DNA of 9,068 nucleotides from an uncultured Hyphomicrobiales bacterium (lineage in GTDB: Bacteria > Pseudomonadota > Alphaproteobacteria > Rhizobiales > CAJQND01), in NCBI GenBank assembly GCA_905479595.1, contig CAJQND010000117.1, positions 1-9,068 of the forward strand, in the 5' to 3' direction. Shown here in pieces: positions 1-6,744 of this stretch. Positions within the stretch are counted from its first letter, which is position 1; every line of letters begins with the position of its first letter. The notes under the pieces are model-generated. The model was given only the letters and a program-made list of their open reading frames with translations, did not search any database and was not told where the DNA came from. The translations under genes were made by a program, and so were the position numbers.

Positions 1-585
1 TTAAGCCGCGATGAGATATTGCAGGAATTCCGGGATGCCGAAGCGTTATTGGAAGGCCATTTTGTTCTTTCTTCCGGTCTTCATAGCCCGGCATACATAC
101 AGTGCGCGCGCGTATTGATGGATGCAGCTCGCGCAGCGCGGCTTTGCGCGGTGGTAAAGCAGAAAATCGACGCTGCTGGATATGGTGATTTCGACATGGT
201 TGCATCGCCTGCGATGGGCGGTGTGGTCGTTGGCTATGAAATGGGCCGACAGTTTAACCGCCCCTCGGTGTTTTTTGAACGTGTCGACGGTACGCTCGCT
301 TTGCGTCGGGGGTTTGAAATTCCATCTGGCGCAAAATGCCTGATGATGGAAGATATTGTGACCACCGGGCTTTCGTCGCGTGAATGTATTGAGGCGATCA
401 GAAATGAAGGCGGTGAACCTGTTGCTGCATCATGCCTCATTGATCGCTCAGCTGGCAAAGCCGAACTTGGTGTGCCGCTGATCGCACTGGTGGAAATGGA
501 AGTGCCTGCATTCGCAGAAAATGAAATTCCGCCGGAATTGGCAGCAATCGCCGCAGAAAAACCTGGAAGCCGTGGTTTGCGTTAA
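1..585 (+). CDS. pyrE: Orotate phosphoribosyltransferase (5' end cut by window)
   Basis: PyrE joins orotate to PRPP to give OMP, the fifth step of de novo UMP synthesis in the cytoplasm. The frame is open to base 1 and reads LSRDEILQEF at its start, so the true start probably lies just upstream. The TTG at 19 is the first possible start inside the window but would remove conserved N-terminal residues. Visible family features are the substrate-binding stretch EGHFVLSSGLHSPAYIQ near the N-terminus, the ASPAMGGVVVGYE segment, and the PRPP-binding loop EDIVTTG at nt 349-369, followed by LSSRE as in other alphaproteobacterial PyrE proteins. The roughly 194 visible residues are close to full length for this type. 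The stop is TAA at 583-585. A 55-nt gap without a clear terminator leads to the DUF2062 gene, so co-transcription is likely. The family call is secure; the exact start is not visible. Confidence 0.95.
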   Translation, partial: LSRDEILQEFRDAEALLEGHFVLSSGLHSPAYIQCARVLMDAARAARLCAVVKQKIDAAGYGDFDMVASPAMGGVVVGYEMGRQFNRPSVFFERVDGTLALRRGFEIPSGAKCLMMEDIVTTGLSSRECIEAIRNEGGEPVAASCLIDRSAGKAELGVPLIALVEMEVPAFAENEIPPELAAIAAEKPGSRGLR

Positions 586-640
586 GTGTGGGTCATGTAT
601 CAGTGATCTAGTTTGTTTGTATTGGGAATACTGAACGGCA

Positions 641-1246
641 ATGTTATTCAAACGACGCGATAAGGAAACAGCGCTTGAACGGTTGCGCGCCTGGGCCTGG
701 CCCCGCCGCAGCTGGAAGCGCAGTGTTGCCTACGTCTGGCGGCGCGTTACCCGGCTGGCAGGGTCGCCCCACGCGATTGCCATAGGCTTCTCAGTTGGAA
801 TTATGGCGTCATTTACACCCTATATGGGCTTTCATTTCATTGTAGCTGCACTGCTGGCAGTGCTGGTGGGTGGCAATCTTTTGGCGTCCGCCTTTGGAAC
901 ATTTGCAGGAAACCCGATTACATTCCCGTTTATCTGGCTTGCAACATATAATTTTGGCAGCCTGATAATGGGGCGTGAAGCGGCTGAAAGCATTGACCTG
1001 AGTTTGCCTAAAGGATTTTGGCTCAGCATTCTGCATAATCCGCAAATGGCGTTTCAGCAGTTCTGGGATGTTGTGGGCCCGTTTTTGGTTCCGATGACCG
1101 TAGGTGGTATTCCGCTTGGCATCGTAGCGGCGGTAATTGGATATTTTCCCATCCGCTCGACCGTGCGATCTTTTCAGGATAGACGGCGGCAAAAACTGAT
1201 GGCAGCCGCTCAGCGGCGTCCTGGCGACGCATCTCTGGGCAGCTAA
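641..1246 (+). CDS. DUF2062 domain-containing inner-membrane protein
   Basis: This 201-residue protein of unknown biochemical function matches the DUF2062 family. A basic N-terminus of about 40 residues (many Arg/Lys/Trp) precedes hydrophobic segments at roughly residues 44-75, 77-110 and 148-170. The family hallmark GNPITFPF lies at 90-97. The C-terminus is basic and probably cytoplasmic (RSFQDRRRQK). Charge distribution suggests an inner-membrane protein with both ends inside, which is inference. The ATG at 641 starts the conserved basic N-terminal pattern; no strong Shine-Dalgarno sequence precedes it. DUF2062 genes commonly sit beside pyrE and the lepB-rnc-era cluster in alphaproteobacteria, so this is core gene order rather than accessory cargo. 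No enzymatic role should be assumed. Confidence 0.88.
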   Translation: MLFKRRDKETALERLRAWAWPRRSWKRSVAYVWRRVTRLAGSPHAIAIGFSVGIMASFTPYMGFHFIVAALLAVLVGGNLLASAFGTFAGNPITFPFIWLATYNFGSLIMGREAAESIDLSLPKGFWLSILHNPQMAFQQFWDVVGPFLVPMTVGGIPLGIVAAVIGYFPIRSTVRSFQDRRRQKLMAAAQRRPGDASLGS

Positions 1247-1290
1247 GTCAGTCCACCCGCAGACCGGTGTGCCCTTGAGGACTATATAAA

Positions 1291-2067
1291 ATGAGTAAGC
1301 AGAACAGCGTTCCCTATTTGCGTCTTGGTGTGAATATCGATCATGTCGCGACGATCCGAAATGCCCGCGGCATCCGCCATCCTGATCCGGTGCGTGCAGC
1401 TCTCTTGGCGTCGGAAGCAGGCGCGGACGGAATTACTGCGCATTTACGCGAAGATCGCCGTCATATAAGCGATTTCGATATTGCTCATTTGCTCCAGGAA
1501 ATACCATTGCCGCTGAACTTCGAAATGGCCGCGACCGATGAAATGCTCGAGATTGCGCTGACGCACAAGCCCAATGCCTGCTGCATTGTGCCTGAAAAGC
1601 GCGAAGAAGTGACAACCGAAGGTGGTTTGGATGTGGCTGGTGGGTTTGACCATTTGGTGCGCTATACCGATGAATTGCGGGCCAAAAATATTCGCGTTTC
1701 GTTGTTTGTCGACCCGGACCCGAAGCAAATCGAGGCCTCTGCCAAACTAGGAGCCGATATTGTCGAACTTCACACAGGGGCTTATTGCGAAGCACACGAA
1801 GTGCGCGATATGGCCAAACGCGATGCGGAACTGGAGCGGGTTCGTGAAGCTGCAATTCTCGGTGATGCACTTGGGTTGGAAATGCATGCCGGGCACGGGT
1901 TGACCTTTGATACGGTTGAAAGCGTGGCCGCATTGCCGCAATTGCACGAACTGAATATTGGTCACTTTCTGATTGGTGAAGCGATTTTTCTGGGGCTGCC
2001 CGCAGCAATTCGCGAAATGCGCAGACGCATGGACATTGCGCGGAAAAAAGCCGGACGCGCTGCATGA
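1291..2067 (+). CDS. pdxJ: Pyridoxine 5'-phosphate synthase
   Basis: PdxJ condenses 1-deoxy-D-xylulose 5-phosphate with 3-amino-2-oxopropyl phosphate to form pyridoxine 5'-phosphate. This is the ring-closing step of the DXP-dependent vitamin B6 pathway, carried out by a cytoplasmic TIM-barrel enzyme. The 258-residue product carries the family landmarks in order: LGVNIDHVATIRNARG (12-27), DGITAHLREDRRHI (46-59) with the conserved His/Arg/His set, NFEMA (76-80) with the active-site Glu78, CCIVPEKREEVTTEGG (97-112), VELHTGAYC (158-166), EMHAGHGL (197-204) with the catalytic His199 region, and LNIGHFLIGEAIF (221-233). The ATG at 1291 follows a GAGG Shine-Dalgarno at 1277-1280. Length and motifs are complete, with no sign of decay. 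The last codons overlap the acpS start through ATGA, implying translational coupling. Confidence 0.97.
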   Translation: MSKQNSVPYLRLGVNIDHVATIRNARGIRHPDPVRAALLASEAGADGITAHLREDRRHISDFDIAHLLQEIPLPLNFEMAATDEMLEIALTHKPNACCIVPEKREEVTTEGGLDVAGGFDHLVRYTDELRAKNIRVSLFVDPDPKQIEASAKLGADIVELHTGAYCEAHEVRDMAKRDAELERVREAAILGDALGLEMHAGHGLTFDTVESVAALPQLHELNIGHFLIGEAIFLGLPAAIREMRRRMDIARKKAGRAA

Positions 2068-2471
2068 TCATCGGAGTTGGTAACGACATTATCGACATCC
2101 GAAGGATCGACAAATCTATCGAGCGTTTCGGTACGCGGTTTTTGGACCGGATTTTCACTGATATCGAGAAAACCAAGTCAGATCGCCGTCAGGCGCGCGC
2201 AGCATCTTATGCAAAACGTTTTGCTGCCAAGGAAGCGTGTTCCAAAGCGCTTGGAACAGGATTTCGCAAAGGGGTTTTCTGGCGCGATATGGGAGTTGTG
2301 AATGAACCTTCCGGCCGCCCAACCATGCAACTGGCGGGAGGCGCGCTTGCCCAGCTGGAAAGTATTGTGCCTGCTGGTTACCTCCCGTTGATACATTTAA
2401 CAATCACCGATGATTTTCCCTGGGCTCAGGCTTTTGTAATTATATCCGCTGAACCTGCCGGAAACACGTAA
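2064..2471 (+). CDS. acpS: Holo-[acyl-carrier-protein] synthase
   Basis: AcpS moves the 4'-phosphopantetheine arm from coenzyme A to the conserved serine of apo-ACP, activating it for fatty-acid and lipid A synthesis. The 135-residue protein has the two metal/CoA-binding signatures of the family: GVGNDIIDIRRI (4-15) with Asp8, and RFAAKEACSKALGTG (52-66) with Glu57. Residue 7 is Asn where Thr or Ser is usual; the adjacent Asp8 is kept, so activity is expected. The start ATG lies inside the pdxJ stop (ATGA, 4-nt overlap). The pdxJ-acpS-lepB order is standard in many alphaproteobacteria. The length is typical for the trimeric AcpS class. Confidence 0.95.
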   Translation: MIIGVGNDIIDIRRIDKSIERFGTRFLDRIFTDIEKTKSDRRQARAASYAKRFAAKEACSKALGTGFRKGVFWRDMGVVNEPSGRPTMQLAGGALAQLESIVPAGYLPLIHLTITDDFPWAQAFVIISAEPAGNT

Positions 2472-2484
2472 TCTGGAATTCACT

Positions 2485-2505
2485 ATCATGCGCGTTGCGT
2501 ATGAT
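2485..2505 (+). other. Compact hairpin in the acpS-lepB gap
   Basis: ATCATGCGC (2485-2493) and GCGTATGAT (2497-2505) can pair over nine positions, one of them a G-U wobble, around a GTT loop. It is followed by a G-rich stretch (CGCGCCGGGGGG) rather than a T-tract, so it does not look like an intrinsic terminator. It could be an RNA processing site or leader structure ahead of lepB, or a chance repeat. It is the clearest element in the 119-nt gap. Confidence 0.35.
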
Positions 2506-2590
2506 CGCGCCGGGGGGTATACGTTCGCACGTTCAATCGGGCAAAATGCTGGAATGGACACCAACGTGGTAGTTTCGCCAAAGGGTTCAA

Positions 2591-3388
2591 ATGTCAACGA
2601 ATACGGACGATGCCGGTAAAAAAACTGAAGGCGGTACCTGGGAAGTTATACGGGTTGTCATTCAGGCGCTGCTGATTGCCTTTTTTGTACGCACCTTTTT
2701 CTACCAGCCCTTCAATATTCCTTCTGGATCAATGATCCCTACATTGCGGATTGGCGACTACCTTTTCGTTTCAAAACTGAGCTATGGGTATAGCAAATAT
2801 ACTTTTTCGTTTTCGGGCCCGGGCAGTTTCGGTCCGATGTTCAAAATTCAGCCGTTTTCCTTTCCGGGCAGGGTGTTTTTTGCCGCGCAGCCGGAACGCG
2901 GTGATGTGGCCGTTTTCAAACTGCCTTCCGATAATGAAACCGACTACATCAAGCGCGTGATTGGATTGCCGGGTGAAAAGGTGCAGATGATCCAGGGATT
3001 GTTGCACATTAACGGCAAGCCGGTCGGCAGGCGTAAAGTCGAGAATGCGCCGGGCACAGTGCCGCCAGGTGCGCGTTCGCGCAATGTTGAGGTTTTCACC
3101 GAGACACTGCCCAACGGCGTAGAGCATCTGACTTATGACTATGGCTGGCAGCCTCAAGACGACACCATTGAATATGTGGTGCCAGCAGGGCACTTTTTCA
3201 TGATGGGTGATAACCGGGATAATTCCCGCGATAGCCGAGACCCTGGAGTAGGGTATGTGCCTTACGAGAATTTTGTTGGGCGCGCGGAAGTTATCTTCTT
3301 CTCCATATCGCCGGACGGTTCGTTCTGGCAGTTCTGGCGCTGGCCGCAGACGATCCGCTGGTCACGGCTGTTTACTTCTGTGGATTGA
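2591..3388 (+). CDS. lepB: Signal peptidase I
   Basis: LepB cleaves signal peptides from proteins exported by Sec or Tat, acting at the periplasmic face of the inner membrane. The 265-residue protein has one N-terminal transmembrane segment (about 19-38), then the catalytic box NIPSGSMIPTL (42-52), where Ser47 aligns with the E. coli nucleophile. The second box DYIKRVIGLPGE (118-129) supplies Lys121 as general base. The third signature GDNRDNSRDSR (206-216) is intact. The ATG at 2591 follows AAAGGG with short spacing. Between the membrane-proximal catalytic box and the ERGDVAVF strand there is a Phe/Gly/Pro-rich stretch (about 71-96) that looks longer than in the relatives I recall. rnc begins 13 nt after the stop, indicating an operon. 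Confidence 0.96.
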   Translation: MSTNTDDAGKKTEGGTWEVIRVVIQALLIAFFVRTFFYQPFNIPSGSMIPTLRIGDYLFVSKLSYGYSKYTFSFSGPGSFGPMFKIQPFSFPGRVFFAAQPERGDVAVFKLPSDNETDYIKRVIGLPGEKVQMIQGLLHINGKPVGRRKVENAPGTVPPGARSRNVEVFTETLPNGVEHLTYDYGWQPQDDTIEYVVPAGHFFMMGDNRDNSRDSRDPGVGYVPYENFVGRAEVIFFSISPDGSFWQFWRWPQTIRWSRLFTSVD

Positions 3389-3401
3389 TCAATTGCGCAG
3401 C

Positions 3402-4091
3402 ATGGACCAGTTAGCGCAGCGCATCGGGCACACTTTTGAAGCCACTGATATTCTGCAGCGTGCACTGACCCATTCCAGTTTCCGCACGCGTGATGCCCGC
3501 AAACCTGGAAATACGCAGCCAAACAATAACGAGCGTCTGGAATTTCTTGGTGACCGGGTACTGGGTCTTGTCATCGCCGAATGGCTGTTCCTGAACTTTC
3601 CTGACCAGGAAGAGGGTGATCTGGCGCCAAAGTTGAATGCGCTGGTGCGCAAGGAAGCTTGCGCCCAGGCTGCGCACGACATCGACCTGGGAAGTTACCT
3701 TAAACTTGGACGCGGCGAGGAAAGTGCTGGCGGGCGCGATAAAATGGCAGTTCTGGGCAACGCCATGGAAGCGCTTATTGCGGCGGTTTATCTGGACGGC
3801 GGGTATAAAGCGGCCGAAAGGATGATTTTGATCGTTTGGGCACCTTATCTGGAAACCATTGGCAACTTGCCGAAAGATCCAAAAACCGCTTTGCAAGAAT
3901 GGGCGCAGGCACGTGGTCTGTCGCCACCGGATTATGTAGAGCTTTCGCGTAGCGGGCCCGACCATGAACCGGTATTTGAAATGGCGGCACAGGTTGATGG
4001 CCTGGAGCCGGAAAGTGCCAAAGGGTCGTCTAAACGTAGCGCTGAACAATCAGCTGCAGAAGCTTTTTTGAAACGGGAGAAAATCTGGTGA
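3402..4091 (+). CDS. rnc: Ribonuclease III
   Basis: RNase III is a cytoplasmic dimeric endonuclease that cuts double-stranded RNA, including the 30S rRNA precursor and structured mRNAs. I chose the ATG at 3402 because MDQLAQRIGHTF matches the usual N-terminus. The open frame extends back to an ATG at 3255, but that would overlap lepB by 134 nt and add unrelated residues. The 229-residue product has the signature NERLEFLGDRVLG (43-55) with Glu44 and Asp51, then NAMEALIAAVYLDGG (120-134) with Glu123, and a C-terminal double-stranded-RNA-binding domain (about 160-227) ending in SAAEAFLKREK. Residue 120 is Asn where E. coli has the metal ligand Asp114. Asn at this place occurs in some other RNase III lineages as I recall, so loss of activity should not be assumed. 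The stop overlaps the era start. Confidence 0.95.
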   Translation: MDQLAQRIGHTFEATDILQRALTHSSFRTRDARKPGNTQPNNNERLEFLGDRVLGLVIAEWLFLNFPDQEEGDLAPKLNALVRKEACAQAAHDIDLGSYLKLGRGEESAGGRDKMAVLGNAMEALIAAVYLDGGYKAAERMILIVWAPYLETIGNLPKDPKTALQEWAQARGLSPPDYVELSRSGPDHEPVFEMAAQVDGLEPESAKGSSKRSAEQSAAEAFLKREKIW

Positions 4092-5008
4092 GTGAAGAAA
4101 ACAGCGCAAGCCAGGAGACCCGTTGTGGTGTTGTTGCGCTGATTGGCGCGCCGAACGCCGGGAAATCGACATTGTTGAATCTGCTTGTGGGCAGCAAAAT
4201 TTCAATCGTGACCCATAAAGTGCAGACCACCCGCGCGCGCATTCGTGCAATCGCGCTGGAAGGTGCTGCCCAGATCATCTTTCTTGATACGCCGGGCATA
4301 TTTGCGCCGAAACGCATGCTTGATAAAGCCATGGTTGAAGCCGCATGGAGCGGGGCGGCAGATGCCGATCTCACCATTTTGTTGGCAGACGCCCGTGATG
4401 GGCTGGATGAACAGACCGAACGGATCATCGCCGGTCTTGAGAAAGAAGGTCTGGGTGCGCATTTGGCGATCAACAAAATTGATCTGGTGCGCAATGACAG
4501 CCTGCTGGCACTTACTCAACAGTTTGCCGAACGGTTTCCTTTTGGCGAGATTTTTCTGATTTCTGCGCTCACCGGAGACGGTGTTGTGGATCTCAGACAA
4601 CACCTGGCGGAATCCATGCCAGTTGGCCCCTGGCTTTATCCTGAAGATCAGATTGCCGATATTCCGATGCGTTTGCTGGCCGCCGATATTACGCGTGAAA
4701 AAGTGTTTTTGCGTCTCCACCAAGAGGTGCCTTATTCGTCCACCGTTGAAACCGAGAGTTGGAAAGAGCGCAAGGACGGCTCAATCCGGGTTGATCAGGT
4801 GGTTTATGTGGAACGTGACAGCCAGAAAAAGATCATGCTCGGCAAAAATGGTGCCACGATTAAGGCGGTCGGACAGGCCGCGCGCCTCGACCTTGAGGCG
4901 TTTATGGAAAAGAAAGTCCATCTCTTCTTGTTTGTGAAAGTTCGTGAAAAATGGGCACAAGACCCTGAGCGGTACCTGGGAATGGGGCTGGAACCCCCGG
5001 CAAAGTAG
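4088..5008 (+). CDS. era: GTPase Era, 30S ribosomal subunit assembly factor
   Basis: Era is a GTPase that binds the 3' end of 16S rRNA and helps finish 30S subunit maturation. The 306-residue protein has the full G-domain set: P-loop GAPNAGKST (20-28), switch I region with QTTRAR (46-51), DTPGI (67-71), NKID (129-132) and SALTGDG (159-165). A C-terminal type II KH domain follows, with its RNA-binding GxxG loop as GKNG (252-255) inside KIMLGKNGATIK. The start is GTG at 4088, overlapping the rnc stop by four bases (GTGA), with a good GGGAGA Shine-Dalgarno at 4075-4080. Coupling to rnc fits joint action in rRNA processing. In typical alphaproteobacterial order recO would come next; here an inserted block intervenes. 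Confidence 0.97.
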   Translation: MSEENSASQETRCGVVALIGAPNAGKSTLLNLLVGSKISIVTHKVQTTRARIRAIALEGAAQIIFLDTPGIFAPKRMLDKAMVEAAWSGAADADLTILLADARDGLDEQTERIIAGLEKEGLGAHLAINKIDLVRNDSLLALTQQFAERFPFGEIFLISALTGDGVVDLRQHLAESMPVGPWLYPEDQIADIPMRLLAADITREKVFLRLHQEVPYSSTVETESWKERKDGSIRVDQVVYVERDSQKKIMLGKNGATIKAVGQAARLDLEAFMEKKVHLFLFVKVREKWAQDPERYLGMGLEPPAK

Positions 5009-5293
5009 GGTTTTAGCGCAACATTTTGTAATGCCGCGCTCACATTAGAGAAAGCAGTTGTCGCGGCGGCAATATCCCGGTATTTTGTGATCACTATTTT
5101 TTGAATCGCGTCTATTTTGCGCAATCGTTTTGGGAACCGGGGAGAGGGATAACTCTTTCAATTTTTTATACGGCAAGTATTTTCCTGCCGCGTATCAAAA
5201 GACACACAATGCAAACCGGTAGACGCCTCTTATTCTGGGGCGGAACGTTTGCTTTGTCCTGGGTTTCCGAAGCACATTTTGGTGTGACGGATT
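5009..5293 (+). other. 285-nt non-coding gap between era and the inserted block
   Basis: No convincing gene lies here. It is more AT-rich in patches than the flanking genes. Just after era, AGCGC (5015-5019) and GCGCT (5036-5040) flank an inner CATT/AATG pair, giving an interrupted hairpin without a T-tract. A perfect palindrome GTGATCAC lies at 5087-5094. A longer imperfect inverted repeat spans 5164-5200. I could not find a well-spaced -35/-10 pair that I trust. The size compared with the other gaps (4-bp overlaps to 119 nt) suggests that an internal promoter or leader for the downstream genes could be here; that is inference. Confidence 0.5.
5164..5200 (+). repeat. Imperfect inverted repeat upstream of the LicD-like gene
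   Basis: CGGCA (5171-5175) pairs with TGCCG (5186-5190) around a 10-nt loop. ATA (5168-5170) pairs with TAT (5193-5195) after a two-base bulge, and TTTT (5164-5167) pairs with AAAA (5197-5200) after a one-base bulge. The T-tract is 5' and the A-tract 3' on the + strand, so it is not arranged as a typical intrinsic terminator on either strand. It may be an operator or leader structure, or chance. Confidence 0.35.
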
Positions 5294-6277
5294 TTGAGTA
5301 TTATTGTTGATAATGGCGACAGCTTTGGCCGCGTGCGCGCCGGCAAAGGGTTGTTTGGGTTGGGCCGGTTCTTCGCCGCCCAGTTTGGCGCGCGTTCGAG
5401 TGCGCGTAAACTGAACAGCACCGGACCTGAACACTTGACCAGTCCATTGGCGATGCATGCGCATACAAAACTGGAAATCTTCCGGCAGGTTGTGTCTCAA
5501 CATATGGCGCAAGGCCGGATGATGCAGGACAGCCCGCTTGCAGGGGCAGTTTTAAAAGCCGGTAAGAAAAAGTCGTGCTTCGGGCACGCTGGTGTCGGTC
5601 TGGCAAGCGAGGCGCTGGACGCCATGCGCGATATCGCTGAAAGAGACGGCGCGGGCTTGTTCCTGATTTCCGGAAGCTTGCTTGGTCCGGTGCGCGACGG
5701 TCATTTGCTTGAACATGATTATGACCTTGATTTCGGTGTTTTCTCCGACGACCCGCGTATGGACAGGCTTGAGCAGTCTTTGCGGGGCGATCCACGCTTT
5801 GAGGTCACGAAGGTCTTCAATATAACGCCGGAACTGGCACTCTATAACCGTTACATGGCGGGGCAAACCGACAAGCCGTTAAAATACACCATCCTGTACA
5901 AGGGCATCGTCACCGTCGATATCTTTGTTCATCTGAACTTTGAAGGGGTGGTTTATCACGGCACTGACCGCAATATCTGGTTGAATTCGCCATTTGCCCT
6001 GGCACCGCTGCGGTCCGGGGATAAGACTTATCTGGCACCCGATGACAGTGAAACCTATCTGGAAGAGAACTACGGCAACTGGCGTGTTCCAGTCACTGAT
6101 TATCACTGCGCGACAGACACACCAAACAGCGGAACTGTTGTCTCCTACCGGGCTCTGTTTAATGGCATCAAGAACTACATGCGGTTCAAACGCGCTGGCG
6201 ATGAGCGCCGCGCCGGGATCATTCATGAACAGATAGAGGCTATGGGTGACAGTGTTTCCAATGGCTGGAAAGCCTAG
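5294..6277 (+). CDS. LicD/fukutin-family phosphotransferase (nucleotidyltransferase fold)
   Basis: LicD-family enzymes move a phospho-group (phosphocholine in LicD, ribitol or glycerol phosphate in fukutin/FKRP) from a CDP-activated donor to a glycan. In this 327-residue protein the core starts with LISGSLLGPVRDGHLLE (124-140), followed by HDYDLDFGVF (141-150), whose Asp142/Asp144/Asp146 match the metal-binding acidic cluster of the family. VTVDIF (207-212) supplies a further acidic residue (Asp209). The family's C-terminal YLEENYGNWRVPVTDY lies at 255-270. About 100 residues precede the core and resemble nothing I recognise; part (18-38) is rich in Gly, Phe and basic residues. An in-frame stop at 5285 limits the start; TTG 5294 is the first candidate, with GTG 5333 and ATG 5453 as alternatives, and none has a strong Shine-Dalgarno. 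The cytidylyltransferase gene begins 6 nt later, so the donor is probably CDP-glycerol (inference). Confidence 0.8.
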   Translation: MSIIVDNGDSFGRVRAGKGLFGLGRFFAAQFGARSSARKLNSTGPEHLTSPLAMHAHTKLEIFRQVVSQHMAQGRMMQDSPLAGAVLKAGKKKSCFGHAGVGLASEALDAMRDIAERDGAGLFLISGSLLGPVRDGHLLEHDYDLDFGVFSDDPRMDRLEQSLRGDPRFEVTKVFNITPELALYNRYMAGQTDKPLKYTILYKGIVTVDIFVHLNFEGVVYHGTDRNIWLNSPFALAPLRSGDKTYLAPDDSETYLEENYGNWRVPVTDYHCATDTPNSGTVVSYRALFNGIKNYMRFKRAGDERRAGIIHEQIEAMGDSVSNGWKA

Positions 6278-6283
6278 AACGCC

Positions 6284-6700
6284 ATGCAAAAACGCAAAAG
6301 GATTATCACCTTCGGAACGTTTGACCTGTTTCATCTCGGACATGTCCGTTTGCTGGTGCGCGCTGCACAACTCGGAGATCACTTAACGGTCGGTGTTTCC
6401 TCAGACGCGTTCAGCCAGCGCAAAAAAGGCCGCAGGCCAATTTATAACGAACGCGAGCGCATGGAAATTGTTGCGTCTTGCAAGCCGGTTGATGAGTGCT
6501 TCTTTGAAGAATCCATGGAGAAGAAACGCGATTACATCGTCAATTACGGTGCCGACATCCTGGTGATGGGCGACGATTGGGTCGGTAAGTTTGATAACTT
6601 TTCGGATATTTGCCAGGTGGTGTATTTGCCGCGCACCACCGGTGTTTCAACGACCGAATTGCTCGATGGCATTGCCCATGCACGTCAGGCCTCGGCCTGA
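6284..6700 (+). CDS. Glycerol-3-phosphate cytidylyltransferase (TagD-like)
   Basis: This enzyme makes CDP-glycerol from CTP and sn-glycerol 3-phosphate, the activated donor used for teichoic acids and for glycerol-phosphate decoration of glycans. The 138-residue protein is full length for the family. It has GTFDLFHLGH (11-20) with the HxGH nucleotide-binding motif, the MGDDWVGKFD segment (95-104) that is characteristic of TagD-type enzymes, and YLPRTTGVSTTELL (114-127) containing the RTxGISTT-type signature. These favour a glycerol-3-phosphate enzyme over ethanolamine- or choline-phosphate cytidylyltransferases, though close paralogues with other polyol phosphates cannot be excluded. The ATG at 6284 is 6 nt after the previous stop, with GGAAAG at 6267-6272 inside the preceding gene as a possible ribosome site. 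It is co-directional with and almost touching the LicD-like gene, so the two are very likely one translational unit. Confidence 0.9.
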   Translation: MQKRKRIITFGTFDLFHLGHVRLLVRAAQLGDHLTVGVSSDAFSQRKKGRRPIYNERERMEIVASCKPVDECFFEESMEKKRDYIVNYGADILVMGDDWVGKFDNFSDICQVVYLPRTTGVSTTELLDGIAHARQASA

Positions 6701-6744
6701 TGACCTACAAACGAAGATAGCCAGGTTTTGGCGGGCGGGAACAA

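Noticed and set aside
1275..1290. TATATAA as a -10 box ahead of pdxJ
   Set aside because: No TTG-type -35 at suitable distance, and a start site there would fall inside pdxJ.
1433..2176. 247-codon minus-strand frame opposite pdxJ and acpS
   Set aside because: It is a shadow of two well-supported genes; the composition (many Arg, Gln, His, Pro, Ser) and lack of any family features argue against coding.
3255..3401. Extended start of rnc, adding 49 residues
   Set aside because: It would overlap lepB by 134 nt and the added residues do not resemble RNase III; the ATG at 3402 gives the normal N-terminus.
3411..4049. 212-codon minus-strand frame opposite rnc
   Set aside because: It lies entirely within rnc, has no recognisable domain and is best explained as antisense shadow.
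5164..5200. Intrinsic terminator after era
   Set aside because: The T-tract is on the 5' side of the stem and an A-tract on the 3' side, the opposite of a terminator on either strand.
5101..5310. 69-codon TTG-started frame in the era-LicD gap
   Set aside because: No ribosome site, no recognisable domain, weak start codon, and its end overlaps the LicD-like gene start.
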